Under the pieces are notes generated by a model. The model had not been told where the DNA came from. It ran no database searches and saw only the letters and a program-made list of their open reading frames with translations. Both the position numbers and the translations under genes were made by a program. A stretch of DNA of 64,000 nt from Streptomyces specialis (lineage in GTDB: Bacteria > Actinomycetota > Actinomycetes > Streptomycetales > Streptomycetaceae), in the NCBI RefSeq assembly GCF_001493375.1, contig NZ_LN929897.1, forward strand, positions 580,754 to 644,753, in the 5' to 3' direction. Positions 32,992 through 44,087 of this stretch are shown in pieces (within the stretch, counting starts at the first letter, position 1; each line of letters starts with the position of its first letter).

Positions 32992-32997
32992 TAGACT
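32992..32997 (+). promoter_or_regulatory. -10 element (TAGACT) of folC, leaderless start
   Basis: The same TAGACT as at valS, 7 nt before the GTG at 33005 and directly after the valS terminator. No ribosome binding site follows it. Confidence 0.5.
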
Positions 32998-33004
32998 GGT
33001 GCCC

Positions 33005-34513
33005 GTGAGTGACCCAGGCAGTGACGCCGACGCGTCCTTCGAGGAGATCGCGTCCGCCGAGACCCGGCGGGATCCCGATCTCGCCGTGATCGAGGCGGGC
33101 AGCCGCACGCTGCGGACCCAGGCCGGGCCGCCGCGCGGCGAGGACCTGCCGGTCCGGCCCGAGGACCCCGAGGTGGACCGCGCGCTGCGCGAGGTGGAGT
33201 CGGAGCTGGCCGAGCGGTGGCCGGAGACGAAGCTCGACCCGTCGCTGGTGCGCGTCCGCGCGCTGATGGACGTGCTCGGGGAGCCGCAGCGCGGCTACCC
33301 GGCCATCCACATCACCGGCACCAACGGCAAGACCAGCACCGCCCGCATGATCGAGACGCTGCTCGGCGCCTTCGATCTGCGCACCGGCCGGTACAGCAGC
33401 CCGCACGTGCAGTCCATCACCGAGCGCATCAGCCTCGACGGCTCCCCGATCAGCCCCGAGCGGTTCGTGGAGACCTACCGGGACATCAAGCCCTACGTCG
33501 AGCTGGTCGACTCCCGGGACGGCTACCGGCTGTCGTTCTTCGAGGTGCTCACGGGCATGGCGTACGCCGCCTTCGCCGACGCGCCCGTGGACGTGGCCGT
33601 CGTGGAGGTCGGCATGGGCGGCACCTGGGACGCCACCAACGTGATCGACGGCCAGGTCGCGGTGCTGATGCCGATCGCCCTGGACCACACCGACCGGCTG
33701 GGCACCACGCCCGAGCAGATCGCCGTGGAGAAGTCCGGCATCATCAAGCCCGACTCCCGGGTGATCCTGGCCCAGCAGCAGATCGACGCCGCCGCCGTGG
33801 TGCTGCGGCGGGCCGTGGAGGTGGACGCCACGGTCGCCAGGGAGGGCCTGGAGTTCGGCGTGCTGGCCCGGGAGAAGGCGGTCGGCGGCCAGATGCTGAC
33901 GCTGCGCGGCCTCGGCGGCGAGTACCCCGAGGTGTTCCTGCCGCTGCACGGGGAGCACATGGCGCACAACGCCGCCGTGGCGCTGGCCGCCGTGGAGGCG
34001 TTCTTCGGCGTCGGCGTCGACCGGCCCGCCGCCACGCTGGACGTGGAGGTGGTGCGGACCGCGTTCGCCGCCGTCACCTCGCCCGGCCGGCTGGAGGTCG
34101 TCCGCACCAGCCCGACCGTCGTGCTGGACGCCGCCCACAACCCGCCCGGGGCGCAGGCCGCCGCCGCCGCGATCACCGAGTCGTTCGGGTTCAGCCGCCT
34201 CATCGGCGTCGTCGGCACCAGCGAGGGCAAGGACGCCCGCGGGCTGCTGGAGGCGTTCGAGCCGGTTCTCGACGAGGTGGTGATCACCAGCAACGCGAGC
34301 CACCGCGCGATGGACCCGGACGCGCTGGCCGCCGTCGCCGTCGAGGTGTTCGGCGAGGACCGGGTGCGGGTCGAGCCGAGGCTGGACGACGCGCTGGAGG
34401 CGGCCATCGCGCTGGCCGAGGAGGAGCAGGAGTACGCCGGGGGCGGAGTGCTGGTCACCGGTTCCGTGATCACGGTGGGCGAGGCCCGCCTGCTGCTGGG
34501 GAGGTCCCGCTGA
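33005..34513 (+). CDS. folC: Bifunctional folylpolyglutamate / dihydrofolate synthase
   Basis: A 502-residue Mur-ligase-family enzyme that adds Glu to folates, and in bacteria usually also to dihydropteroate. The ATP-binding loop ITGTNGKTSTARMIETLL is near residue 103. The folate-binding region SSPHVQSITERISLDG is near 135, and the conserved LDAAHNPPGAQAAA near 380. An N-terminal extension of about 75 acidic residues comes before the core and is usual in Streptomyces. I chose the GTG at 33005, 7 nt after TAGACT; GTG 32999 is only 1 nt after that hexamer. The stop overlaps the next gene's ATG (ATGA), so DUF4233 is translationally coupled. Confidence 0.94.
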   Translation: MSDPGSDADASFEEIASAETRRDPDLAVIEAGSRTLRTQAGPPRGEDLPVRPEDPEVDRALREVESELAERWPETKLDPSLVRVRALMDVLGEPQRGYPAIHITGTNGKTSTARMIETLLGAFDLRTGRYSSPHVQSITERISLDGSPISPERFVETYRDIKPYVELVDSRDGYRLSFFEVLTGMAYAAFADAPVDVAVVEVGMGGTWDATNVIDGQVAVLMPIALDHTDRLGTTPEQIAVEKSGIIKPDSRVILAQQQIDAAAVVLRRAVEVDATVAREGLEFGVLAREKAVGGQMLTLRGLGGEYPEVFLPLHGEHMAHNAAVALAAVEAFFGVGVDRPAATLDVEVVRTAFAAVTSPGRLEVVRTSPTVVLDAAHNPPGAQAAAAAITESFGFSRLIGVVGTSEGKDARGLLEAFEPVLDEVVITSNASHRAMDPDALAAVAVEVFGEDRVRVEPRLDDALEAAIALAEEEQEYAGGGVLVTGSVITVGEARLLLGRSR

Positions 34514-34863
34514 TGCGCACGCTCTGCGCCGGCACGCTGGTCGGGGAGTTCATCGTCATCGGCCTGGCCGCCCTGGCGGCCACCCGCCTGACCGACGTGT
34601 CGCCGGGGGCGGTGTGGGCGGTCAGCGGCACGGCGATGGCGCTGTGCGTCCTGCTGTGCGGCATGGCCGGCCGGCGCGGCTTCGTGCAGCTCGGCTGGGC
34701 CCTCCAGATCGCCCTGATCGCCGGCGGTCTCGTGCTGCCGGCGCTGTTCCTGCTGGGGGCGGCCTTCGCCGCCCTGTGGTGGGCCTCGGTCCACTACGGC
34801 CGCCAGGTGGACGCGATCAAGGCGGCCCACGCGCGGGCGGAGGCCGCCGCCGGTGCGGGCTGA
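34513..34863 (+). CDS. DUF4233 membrane protein
   Basis: A 116-residue protein with four hydrophobic helices (starts LVGEFIVIGLAALAATRL, then VSGTAMALCVLLCGMAG, LGWALQIALIAGGLVL and LFLLGAAFAALWWASV). It ends in a short amphipathic Ala/Arg tail. This matches the DUF4233 family, which in actinobacteria is nearly always found just after folC. Its function is unknown; the fixed position suggests a role linked to folate or to ndk, which follows. The ATG at 34513 overlaps the folC stop. Confidence 0.85.
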   Translation: MRTLCAGTLVGEFIVIGLAALAATRLTDVSPGAVWAVSGTAMALCVLLCGMAGRRGFVQLGWALQIALIAGGLVLPALFLLGAAFAALWWASVHYGRQVDAIKAAHARAEAAAGAG

Positions 34864-34920
34864 GCGCCACGGTAATCTTGCTGGCCCCGCACCCCTGCGA
34901 TCTTCCGGGAGCCGCCGCCC

Positions 34921-35334
34921 ATGAGCCAGCGCACTCTTGTCCTTCTGAAGCCGGACGCGGTCAGGAGGGGCCTGATCGGCGAGATCGTCGGCCGCGTGGA
35001 GCGGAAGGCGGGCTGGACCATCACCGCGCTGGAGCTGCGCACGCTGGACGCGGAGACGCTGCGCACGCACTACGCGGAGCACGTCGGCCGGCCGTTCTAC
35101 GAGCCGCTGCTGGAGTTCATGGCGTCCGGGCCGAGCGTCGCGCTCGTGGTCGAGGGCGAGCGCGTCGTGGAGGGAATGCGCGCGCTGGCCGGCCCCACCG
35201 ACCCGATCGCCGCGCCGCCCGGCTCCATTCGGGGGGACTTCGGCACGGTCGTGCGGGAGAACCTGATCCACGCCTCCGACTCGCCCGAGTCCGCCGAACG
35301 GGAACTGAAGATTTTCTTCCCGGGTCTCGCCTGA
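34921..35334 (+). CDS. ndk: Nucleoside diphosphate kinase
   Basis: A 137-residue enzyme that transfers the gamma-phosphate between nucleoside triphosphates and diphosphates. The start MSQRTLVLLKPDAVRRGLIG, the phosphohistidine in ENLIHASDSPESAERE (near residue 118) and the full family length are all present. GGGAG lies about 10 nt before the ATG, and TAATCT at 34871-34876 is a possible -10 element between this gene and DUF4233, so ndk may have its own promoter. Confidence 0.96.
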   Translation: MSQRTLVLLKPDAVRRGLIGEIVGRVERKAGWTITALELRTLDAETLRTHYAEHVGRPFYEPLLEFMASGPSVALVVEGERVVEGMRALAGPTDPIAAPPGSIRGDFGTVVRENLIHASDSPESAERELKIFFPGLA

Positions 35335-35658
35335 TCATCCGCTGAATGCCCGTCGGCACCCGCGGTCGTGTCACCCCCGGTGTACGTCTGAATGCAGTCA
35401 TTCCTGGCAGTGGATACAGTCGAACGAGGGAACCCTTCACCCGAACACGACGTCACCATGATGGAGGGTGGGCCACGTTCCGCCGACAATGGCGAAAGCG
35501 GCGCTCCGGCGCTCCGTGTTCGACCGGCCGTGGATACGATGGCTACGCCGCGACTCTCTCCCCCTAGGCGGGAGGGACCCCGCCAGCGCTAGCCCATCGC
35601 ACCCCCTGCCGACCTCCCCGCTCAAATCGCTCCAGTCTGGAAGGCCAGATGTATCCCT
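35335..35658. promoter_or_regulatory. Upstream region of mreB (324 bp)
   Basis: No gene is visible. This region must carry the mre promoters. The octamer GTGGATAC occurs twice, at 35410-35417 and 35530-35537, exactly 120 bp apart; TACGAT at 35535-35540 could serve as a -10. A small hairpin (GGCGGG and CCCGCC) lies near 35571-35587. GGAAGG at 35639-35644 is the likely ribosome binding site. Confidence 0.45.
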
Positions 35659-36690
35659 ATGGCGAACAATATGTCGTTCATCGGACGTGACATGGCAGTC
35701 GACCTCGGGACGGCCAACACGCTGGTGTACGTCAGAGGTCGCGGGATTGTCCTCAACGAGCCGTCCGTCGTCGCCATCAACACCAACACGGGCGGCATTC
35801 TCGCGGTCGGTGCCGAGGCCAAGAAGATGATCGGCCGGACCCCGGGCAACATCGTGGCGGTTCGCCCGCTGAAGGACGGCGTGATCGCCGACTTCGAGAT
35901 CACGGAGCGGATGCTCCGTTACTTCATTCTGAAAATCCACAAGCGCCGATATCTGGCCAGGCCGCGGGTCGTCGTGTGCGTCCCGTCCGGCATCACCGGT
36001 GTCGAGCGGCGCGCCGTGATCGAGGCGTCCACGCAGGCGGGCGCCCGCCAGGTGCACATCATCGAGGAGCCGATGGCCGCCGCGATCGGTTCGGGGCTGC
36101 CCGTGCACGAGGCGACCGGGAACATGGTGGTGGACATCGGCGGCGGCACCACCGAGGTCGCCGTCATCTCCCTCGGCGGCATCGTCACCGCGCAGTCGAT
36201 CCGGGTCGCCGGCGACGAGCTGGACAACGCGATCATCCAGCACATCAAGAAGGAGTACAGCCTCCTGCTGGGCGAGCGCACCGCCGAGAGCATCAAGATC
36301 ACCATCGGCTCGGCCCACGAGATGGACCAGGACGAGCACACCGAGATCCGCGGCCGCGACCTGGTCAGCGGCCTGCCCAAGACCGTGGTGATCTCCTCGG
36401 CCGAGGTGCGCAAGGCGATGGAGGAGCCGGTCAACGCCATCGTGGACGCGGTGAAGACCACGCTCGACAAGTGCCCGCCCGAGCTGTCCGGCGACATCAT
36501 GGACCGCGGCATCGTCCTCACCGGCGGCGGCGCCCTGCTGCGCGGCCTGGACGAGCGGCTCCGCAAGGAGACCGGCATGCCCATCCACATCGCCGAGGAC
36601 CCGCTGGACTCGGTGGCGCTGGGCTCCGGGAAGTGCGTGGAGGAGTTCGAGGCGCTTCAGCAGGTCCTGGACGCCCAGCCCCGGCGCTGA
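35659..36690 (+). CDS. mreB: Rod-shape / spore-wall protein MreB
   Basis: A 343-residue bacterial actin. The actin phosphate loops are visible: AVDLGTANTLVYV (phosphate 1, near residue 13) and VVDIGGGTTEVAVISLGG (phosphate 2, near 160). The adenosine motif is GIVLTGGGALLRGLDERL (near 283). The N-terminus carries a short hydrophobic membrane-contact stretch (MSFIG). In most rods it guides side-wall synthesis. In Streptomyces, which grows at hyphal tips with DivIVA, MreB acts mainly in spore-wall assembly. The ATG at 35659 gives MANNMSFIGRDM; ATG 35671 is also possible. First gene of the mre operon. Confidence 0.95.
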   Translation: MANNMSFIGRDMAVDLGTANTLVYVRGRGIVLNEPSVVAINTNTGGILAVGAEAKKMIGRTPGNIVAVRPLKDGVIADFEITERMLRYFILKIHKRRYLARPRVVVCVPSGITGVERRAVIEASTQAGARQVHIIEEPMAAAIGSGLPVHEATGNMVVDIGGGTTEVAVISLGGIVTAQSIRVAGDELDNAIIQHIKKEYSLLLGERTAESIKITIGSAHEMDQDEHTEIRGRDLVSGLPKTVVISSAEVRKAMEEPVNAIVDAVKTTLDKCPPELSGDIMDRGIVLTGGGALLRGLDERLRKETGMPIHIAEDPLDSVALGSGKCVEEFEALQQVLDAQPRR

Positions 36691-36823
36691 TCCGGCGATC
36701 CGCGAGCCGGCGCCCCGCTGAAGGTCCGCCGCGTGGAGGGACACCATTCCGCGTGGCGGATCGTTAGCACAACCGACCCAGCCCTGGACCGGGGAACGAA
36801 CCAGAAAGGCACGGCCGCCGCAC

Positions 36824-37948
36824 GTGAGGGACACCCGAGAGAGCCGGCTGCTTCTCGTCCTGCTGATCTCCATCGCGTTCGCCTTCATTACGATGGACAT
36901 CCGCGGCGGGGAGGACTCCCCGCTGGACGGCGCGAGAGAGGCCGCCGCGTCCGTCTTCGGGCCCGTCGAGGAGGGCATGGCCGGCGCGGTGGACCCGGTG
37001 GCCAACGCCATCGCCGCCGTCCGCGACTCCGGCGAGCGGCACGACCGGATCAGCGAGCTGGAGCGCGAGAACGCGGAGCTGCGGCAGCAGCTGGGCAGCG
37101 ACGAGCACCGCGAGGCGCGCGTCGAGCAGTTGGACGAGCTGCTGGGGACCGCGGGCGCCGGGCAGTACGGGATCGTCGGCGCCCAGGTCATCGCGATCGG
37201 CGCCGCCCAGGGCTTCTCCTGGACCGTCACCATCGACGCGGGCAGCGAGGACGGCATCGCCCGCGACATGACCGTGCTCAACGGCGACGGGCTGGTCGGC
37301 CGCGTCACCACCGTGGGGCCTGGCACCGCGACCGTCCTGCTCGCCAACGACCCGGACTTCACCGTCGGGACCCGGCTGGAGGGCAACCAGGAGCTGGGCT
37401 TCGCCACCGGCCGCGGCGACAACACGCTGGACGTGCAACTGCTGAACCAGCAGGCGCAGGTGGAGGAGGGCGACCGGATGGTCACCTTCGGCTCCGCCGA
37501 CAACAAGCCGTTCGTGCCCGGGGTGCCGGTCGGCGAGGTCATCAGCGTGGACCGCACGACCGGCGACCTGACCCGGACCGTCCGGGTGCGGCCCTACGTG
37601 GAGTTCACCCAGCTCGACCTGGTGGGTGTGGTGGTCGAGCCGCCGCGCGACAACCCGCGCGACTCCGTGCTGCCGCCCCGGCCCGACCAGCAGGGCGACG
37701 GGGATCAGGCCGCCCAGGAAGCCGCCCAGGAGGATCGGAACGCGAACGCGGAGGGCGACCCGGCCGCCGATGCCGACCCGGCCGGGGAGACCGGTGGAAC
37801 CGCGGAGGCCGGGCGGACGGAGGACGCCGTCGCCCGCGACCCCGAGGACGACACCCCGGACGCGACAGCGATCCCGAGCGCGGACGCGACCCGGGGCGAG
37901 ACCCCGGGCGACGACCGGAACCCCGACGACCCGGCCACCAGGAGCTGA
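36824..37948 (+). CDS. mreC: Rod-shape determining protein MreC
   Basis: A 374-residue single-pass membrane protein that links MreB to the periplasmic-side wall synthases. It has a cytoplasmic RDTRESR, one transmembrane helix (LLLVLLISIAFAFI), a coiled coil near 75-100 (ISELERENAELRQQL), and the paired beta-domains (VIAIGAAQGFSWTVTIDAGS; LVGRVTTVGPGTATVLL). From about residue 275 on, a 100-residue low-complexity tail rich in Asp, Glu, Ala and Pro extends beyond the usual MreC end. The GTG at 36824 follows AAAGG at some distance. mreD follows after 3 bp. Confidence 0.93.
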   Translation: MRDTRESRLLLVLLISIAFAFITMDIRGGEDSPLDGAREAAASVFGPVEEGMAGAVDPVANAIAAVRDSGERHDRISELERENAELRQQLGSDEHREARVEQLDELLGTAGAGQYGIVGAQVIAIGAAQGFSWTVTIDAGSEDGIARDMTVLNGDGLVGRVTTVGPGTATVLLANDPDFTVGTRLEGNQELGFATGRGDNTLDVQLLNQQAQVEEGDRMVTFGSADNKPFVPGVPVGEVISVDRTTGDLTRTVRVRPYVEFTQLDLVGVVVEPPRDNPRDSVLPPRPDQQGDGDQAAQEAAQEDRNANAEGDPAADADPAGETGGTAEAGRTEDAVARDPEDDTPDATAIPSADATRGETPGDDRNPDDPATRS

Positions 37949-37951
37949 CCG

Positions 37952-38662
37952 ATGCGCGTGTCCCGCACCCTGCTCGCCTCCGTGCTGGTGGTCGCGGCCC
38001 TGGTCGTCCAGGTCTGCGTGCTCGCCCGGTTCGGACTGCCCGGCGCCGTCCCCGACCTGCTGCTGCTCACGGTGCTGGCGCTGGCCCTGGTCTACGGGCA
38101 CGTCGGCGGCTGCCTGGTCGGCTTCTCCGCCGGGCTGCTCGCCGACCTCGCGCCGCCCGCCGACCACGCCGTGGGCCGGTACGCGCTGGTGCTGTGCGTC
38201 ATCGGCTACGCGGCGGGCCTCACCAAGCCCGAGACGGGCCAGCACCGTTCGGCCACCGGACCGATGGTCGTCGTCGCGGCCGGGGCCGTCGCCTCGACGC
38301 TGCTGTACGCGCTCGTCGGCACGCTCGTCGGGGACACCGCGGTCCAGGACGCGGGCATCGGCAAGCTGCTGCTGACGGCCACCCTCTACGACCTGCTGCT
38401 GGCCCCGTTCACCGTGCCGGTGGTGATGGCCATGGCGCGGCGCCTGGAGAGCGACCCGCTGGCCGGGGACGGCGGTTCGGGCTCCTCGGGCGGTGCCGAC
38501 ACCGGCGTGCGCTGGCTGGGCGGCGGCGGGACCGGGCTGCGGACCCGCGCCCCGCGGCGCAGCCGGTACGGCAAGGCCGCGCGGCTGGGCGGGCGTTCGC
38601 CGCTGCTCGGCCGGCCCGCGCGCGGCAAGGTGGGACGCGTCAAGGGAGTCAAGCGGCTATGA
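37952..38662 (+). CDS. mreD: Rod-shape determining protein MreD
   Basis: A 236-residue integral membrane partner of MreC. Five or six hydrophobic helices are visible in the first 170 residues (for example LLASVLVVAALVVQVCVL and AVPDLLLLTVLALALVYG). The family DLAPPADHAVGRYALVLC motif is near 68. The last 70 residues are hydrophilic and very basic (RTRAPRRSRYGKAARLGGRS), a cytoplasmic extension that may contact nucleic acid or acidic partners. It starts 3 bp after mreC and ends 64 bp before mrdA. Confidence 0.93.
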   Translation: MRVSRTLLASVLVVAALVVQVCVLARFGLPGAVPDLLLLTVLALALVYGHVGGCLVGFSAGLLADLAPPADHAVGRYALVLCVIGYAAGLTKPETGQHRSATGPMVVVAAGAVASTLLYALVGTLVGDTAVQDAGIGKLLLTATLYDLLLAPFTVPVVMAMARRLESDPLAGDGGSGSSGGADTGVRWLGGGGTGLRTRAPRRSRYGKAARLGGRSPLLGRPARGKVGRVKGVKRL

Positions 38663-38726
38663 GGGACGTTTCCCCGCGGACGGGCGGCATCACCGGGCGG
38701 GGCCCGGCGGAGAACGGAAGGACGTC

Positions 38727-40838
38727 GTGACCAACATCCCCGAGACGGGCCGGACTTCCCGGATCACGATCCGGCTGGTCGTCATCCAGATATTGGTCTT
38801 CTCGCTCCTGCTCACCCTGGGCGGGAGACTGTGGTATCTCCAGATCCGCCAGGGCGACGAGTTCGCCGCCGAGGCGGCGGGCAACCATGTCCAGCAGGTC
38901 GTGCAGCCCGCCGTGCGCGGCTCGATCCTGGACGCGCGCGGCGTGCCGCTCGCGGACAACGAGACACGGCTCGTCGTCTCCGCCGACCGCACCGAGCTGG
39001 GCAGCCTCCCGGACGACGGCGAGAGCGTCCTGGCCGACCTGGCGGAGCTGCTCGGCATGCCGGTCGAGGAGGTCACCAACCGGGTGCGGCTGTGCGACGC
39101 CGAGACGCCGCAGCCGTGCTGGAACGGCTCGCCGTACCAGCCGATCCCGATCACCGACGAGGCGACCACGCAGCAGGCGCTCCAGATCCGGGAACGGGCC
39201 GAGGACTTCCCCGGCATCAGCGCCGAGCCGACCGCCGTGCGCCGGTACCCCTCGCCGGACGGCGCCAACACCGCGCAGGTGCTGGGCTACCTCTCGCCGG
39301 TCACCGACGAGGAGGTCGCCGAGACGGAGGACACCGACGCGCCGCTGCTGCGGTCCGACCAGATCGGCCGGTCCGGTCTGGAGCGCCAGTACGACAGCTA
39401 TCTGCGCGGCCGGGCGGGCGTCACCCGGTACGAGGTCGACAAGTTCGGCAGCGTGCTGGGCGAGTCGGAGAGCGAGCCGGGCGAGGCCGGGGCCAACCTC
39501 ATCACCACCATCGACTCCCGGGTCCAGGCCGTCGTCGAGGACGAGCTGGCGCAGGCCATCGAGACGGCCCGCGACACGCACGACGACGTCTCCGGGCGGA
39601 ACTTCGAGGCCGACTCCGGGGCGGCCATAGTGCTGGAGAACGACACCGGCCGCGTCGTCGCCATGGCCTCCGCGCCCGACTACGACCCCAACGTGTGGGT
39701 CGGCGGCATCTCGGCGAACGAGTACGAGCGGCTCACCAGCGAGGACTCCGACAACCCGCTGCTCAACCGGGCCATCCAGGGCCAGGGGCCGCCCGGTTCG
39801 ACGTTCAAGGTGATCACCACGACCGCCGCCGTCAACGCCGGGTACGACTTCGACGACACCTACGACTGCTCGTCCTCCTACGAGGTCGGCGGCCAGGAGT
39901 TCCGCAACTTCGAGTCGTCCTCCTACGGCCCGATCACCCTGGGCCGGGCCATCGAGGTCTCCTGCAACACCGTCTTCTACGGCATCGCCCACCAGGAGTG
40001 GCTGGCGGACGGCGGCACCGACCCGGTGGACAACCCCGACGACTGGCTGTTCAACACCGCGCACGACTTCGGTCTCGGCGAGCCCACCGGCATCGACCTG
40101 CCCAACGAGGCCGCCGGGCGCATCCCGGACCGCCAGTGGAAGCAGGACTACTGGGAGGCGAACCAGGAGACGTGGTGCGAGATCGCGGACTCCGACCGCG
40201 AGGACTACGAGGCCCGTATCGCCCGCGAGAACTGCACCGAGGGCATGAACATGCGCGCCGGTGACATGCTCAACTTCTCCATCGGCCAGGGCGACGTGCT
40301 GGTCACCCCGATCCAGCTCGCCACCGTCTACGCCGCGCTCGGCAACGGCGGCACGCTGTACACCCCGACCGTGGGCCGGGCCGTCGTCGCCGCCGACGGC
40401 GAGGTGGTCGAGGAGTTCGAGCCGCAGCCGAACGGTCAGCTCCCGGCCGACGACGAGACCATCGGGAACCTCCGCGACGCCACCGCCGCGGTGATGACCA
40501 CCGGCAGCGCCGCCTGGCGGTTCGGCGGCTGGCCGCAGAGCGAGATCCCGCTGCGCGGCAAGACGGGCACCGCGGAGGCGTCCGGCGACCAGCAGACCAC
40601 GTCCTGGCTGGCCACCTACTCCGAGGACTACACCGTGGTGATGACCATCTCCCAGGCGGGCACCGGCTCCGGCGCCTCCGGCCCGGCCGTGCGGAACATC
40701 TGGGAGGCCATCTACGGCGTCGGCGAGGACGGCTCCATCGACCAGGACGCCGCCCTGCTGCCCGAGCCGAACCGGGACCTGCCGGAGATCGACGAGAACG
40801 GCACGATCATCCCGCAGCGCGACGAGCGGAACGAGTGA
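38727..40838 (+). CDS. mrdA: Penicillin-binding protein 2 (class B, monofunctional transpeptidase)
   Basis: A 703-residue transpeptidase that cross-links peptidoglycan together with RodA. It has a short cytoplasmic start, one transmembrane helix (ITIRLVVIQILVFSLLLTLGG), the pedestal domain (VRGSILDARGVPLADNETRLV), and the penicillin-binding domain. The active Ser is in GSTFK near 356, SCN near 411 and KTG in RGKTGTAEA near 611. The GTG at 38727 is preceded by GGAAGG. Only 9 bp separate it from rodA, the SEDS glycosyltransferase it works with. Confidence 0.95.
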   Translation: MTNIPETGRTSRITIRLVVIQILVFSLLLTLGGRLWYLQIRQGDEFAAEAAGNHVQQVVQPAVRGSILDARGVPLADNETRLVVSADRTELGSLPDDGESVLADLAELLGMPVEEVTNRVRLCDAETPQPCWNGSPYQPIPITDEATTQQALQIRERAEDFPGISAEPTAVRRYPSPDGANTAQVLGYLSPVTDEEVAETEDTDAPLLRSDQIGRSGLERQYDSYLRGRAGVTRYEVDKFGSVLGESESEPGEAGANLITTIDSRVQAVVEDELAQAIETARDTHDDVSGRNFEADSGAAIVLENDTGRVVAMASAPDYDPNVWVGGISANEYERLTSEDSDNPLLNRAIQGQGPPGSTFKVITTTAAVNAGYDFDDTYDCSSSYEVGGQEFRNFESSSYGPITLGRAIEVSCNTVFYGIAHQEWLADGGTDPVDNPDDWLFNTAHDFGLGEPTGIDLPNEAAGRIPDRQWKQDYWEANQETWCEIADSDREDYEARIARENCTEGMNMRAGDMLNFSIGQGDVLVTPIQLATVYAALGNGGTLYTPTVGRAVVAADGEVVEEFEPQPNGQLPADDETIGNLRDATAAVMTTGSAAWRFGGWPQSEIPLRGKTGTAEASGDQQTTSWLATYSEDYTVVMTISQAGTGSGASGPAVRNIWEAIYGVGEDGSIDQDAALLPEPNRDLPEIDENGTIIPQRDERNE

Positions 40839-40847
40839 CGGGAACCT

Positions 40848-42035
40848 GTGAGCGTCCACACCCTGACCCTGCCGGCCCAGCGCGGCAACGCCTGGCGCCG
40901 GCTCTCCGCGCGGGACTCCGTCGCGCGCCGCGTCGACTGGGTGCTGCTGCTGGCCGCCGCCGCGCTGTCCCTCCTCGGCCTGCTGCTGATCTACTCGGCC
41001 ACCCGCAACCGCACCGAGATAACCGACGGTGACCCGCGGTACTTCCTGATACGCCAGGTGATCAACCTCGCCGTGGGCGTCGCGCTCGCCCTCGGCGTGA
41101 TGTGGCTGGGCCACCACCGGCTGCGCGGCGCGGTCCCGCTGTTCTTCGCCTTCTCCATGGGCGCGATGCTCCTGGTCTTCACCCCGCTCGGCACCGAGAT
41201 CAACGGCCAGCGCGCCTGGCTGTCGGTCGCCGGGTACACGCTCCAGCCCGGCGAGTTCGCCAAGGTCGCCATCATCCTCGGCATGGCGCTGATCCTCGCC
41301 GCCCAGGTCGACGCGGGCGACAGCGAGCAGCCGGCCAGCCGGGCGATCTGGCAGTCCCTGGCCCTGGCCGCCGCGCCGCTGGCCGTCGTCGTCATCGACG
41401 ACATGGGCATGGCGATGGTGCTCAGCGTCATCGTCCTGGGCATCCTCCTCGCGTCGGGCGCGCCGCTGCGCTGGTCGCTCGGGCTGATCCTGGCCGGGGT
41501 GGCGGCGGCCGTGCTCGTCTGGACGCTCGGCGTCCTCGACCAGTACCAGCTCGACCGCTTCGCCGCGTTCACCGACCCGTCCCGCGACCCGTCGGGCGTC
41601 GGCTACAACGTCAACCAGGCCCGTATCGCGATCGGTTCGGGCGGGCTCAACGGCACCGGGCTCTTCAACGGCACGCAGACCACCGGCCAGTTCGTCCCCG
41701 AGCAGCACACCGACTTCATCTTCACCGTGGCGGGGGAGGAGCTGGGGTTCCTCGGCGCCGGGGGGATCATCGTGCTGATCGGCCTGATCCTGTGGCGGGC
41801 GCTGCGCATCGCGCGCGGCGCGACCGACCTGTACAGCACGATCATCGCCGCCGGGATCGTCGCGTGGCTCGCGTTCCAGTCCTTCGAGAACATCGGAATG
41901 GCGCTGGGCATCATGCCGGTCGCCGGGGTGCCGCTGCCGTTCCTCTCCTACGGCGGCACGGCGATGTTCGTGTCGTGGATCGCGATAGGACTGCTCCAGT
42001 CCGTGAGCATGAAACGTCCGTTGTCCGCCGCCTGA
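40848..42035 (+). CDS. rodA: Peptidoglycan glycosyltransferase RodA (SEDS family)
   Basis: A 395-residue polytopic membrane protein that polymerises lipid II into glycan strands. Ten hydrophobic helices are visible. The essential Asp is in PEQHTDFIFTVAGEELGF near residue 287, and the conserved end GVPLPFLSYGGTAMFVSWIAIGLL is present in two parts. The motif that is usually QPDLGTA is VIDDMGMAMVL near 183 here, keeping Asp and Gly but changing the flanking residues. The S. coelicolor homologue is called Sfr and belongs to the spore-wall complex. The GTG at 40848 closely follows mrdA. Last gene of the mre operon. Confidence 0.94.
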   Translation: MSVHTLTLPAQRGNAWRRLSARDSVARRVDWVLLLAAAALSLLGLLLIYSATRNRTEITDGDPRYFLIRQVINLAVGVALALGVMWLGHHRLRGAVPLFFAFSMGAMLLVFTPLGTEINGQRAWLSVAGYTLQPGEFAKVAIILGMALILAAQVDAGDSEQPASRAIWQSLALAAAPLAVVVIDDMGMAMVLSVIVLGILLASGAPLRWSLGLILAGVAAAVLVWTLGVLDQYQLDRFAAFTDPSRDPSGVGYNVNQARIAIGSGGLNGTGLFNGTQTTGQFVPEQHTDFIFTVAGEELGFLGAGGIIVLIGLILWRALRIARGATDLYSTIIAAGIVAWLAFQSFENIGMALGIMPVAGVPLPFLSYGGTAMFVSWIAIGLLQSVSMKRPLSAA

Positions 42036-42122
42036 GAGGCCACCGGCCGGGTCCGGGTAGGCTGAATGGTCAGCTCCGTGACATCCGGATCACGCCCCCA
42101 ACAGCTCGCGAAAGATACAGCC

Positions 42123-44048
<1,926 letters not shown>

Positions 44049-44087
44049 CAGGTTGCCCCGGCGGAATCCCGGGCAGAGGATGAAGCG

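Noticed and set aside
36764..41708. Very long open frames on the minus strand across mreC, mreD, mrdA and rodA
   Set aside because: They are shadows of the real genes in GC-rich DNA, with Arg/Val/Gly/His-biased composition and no domain.
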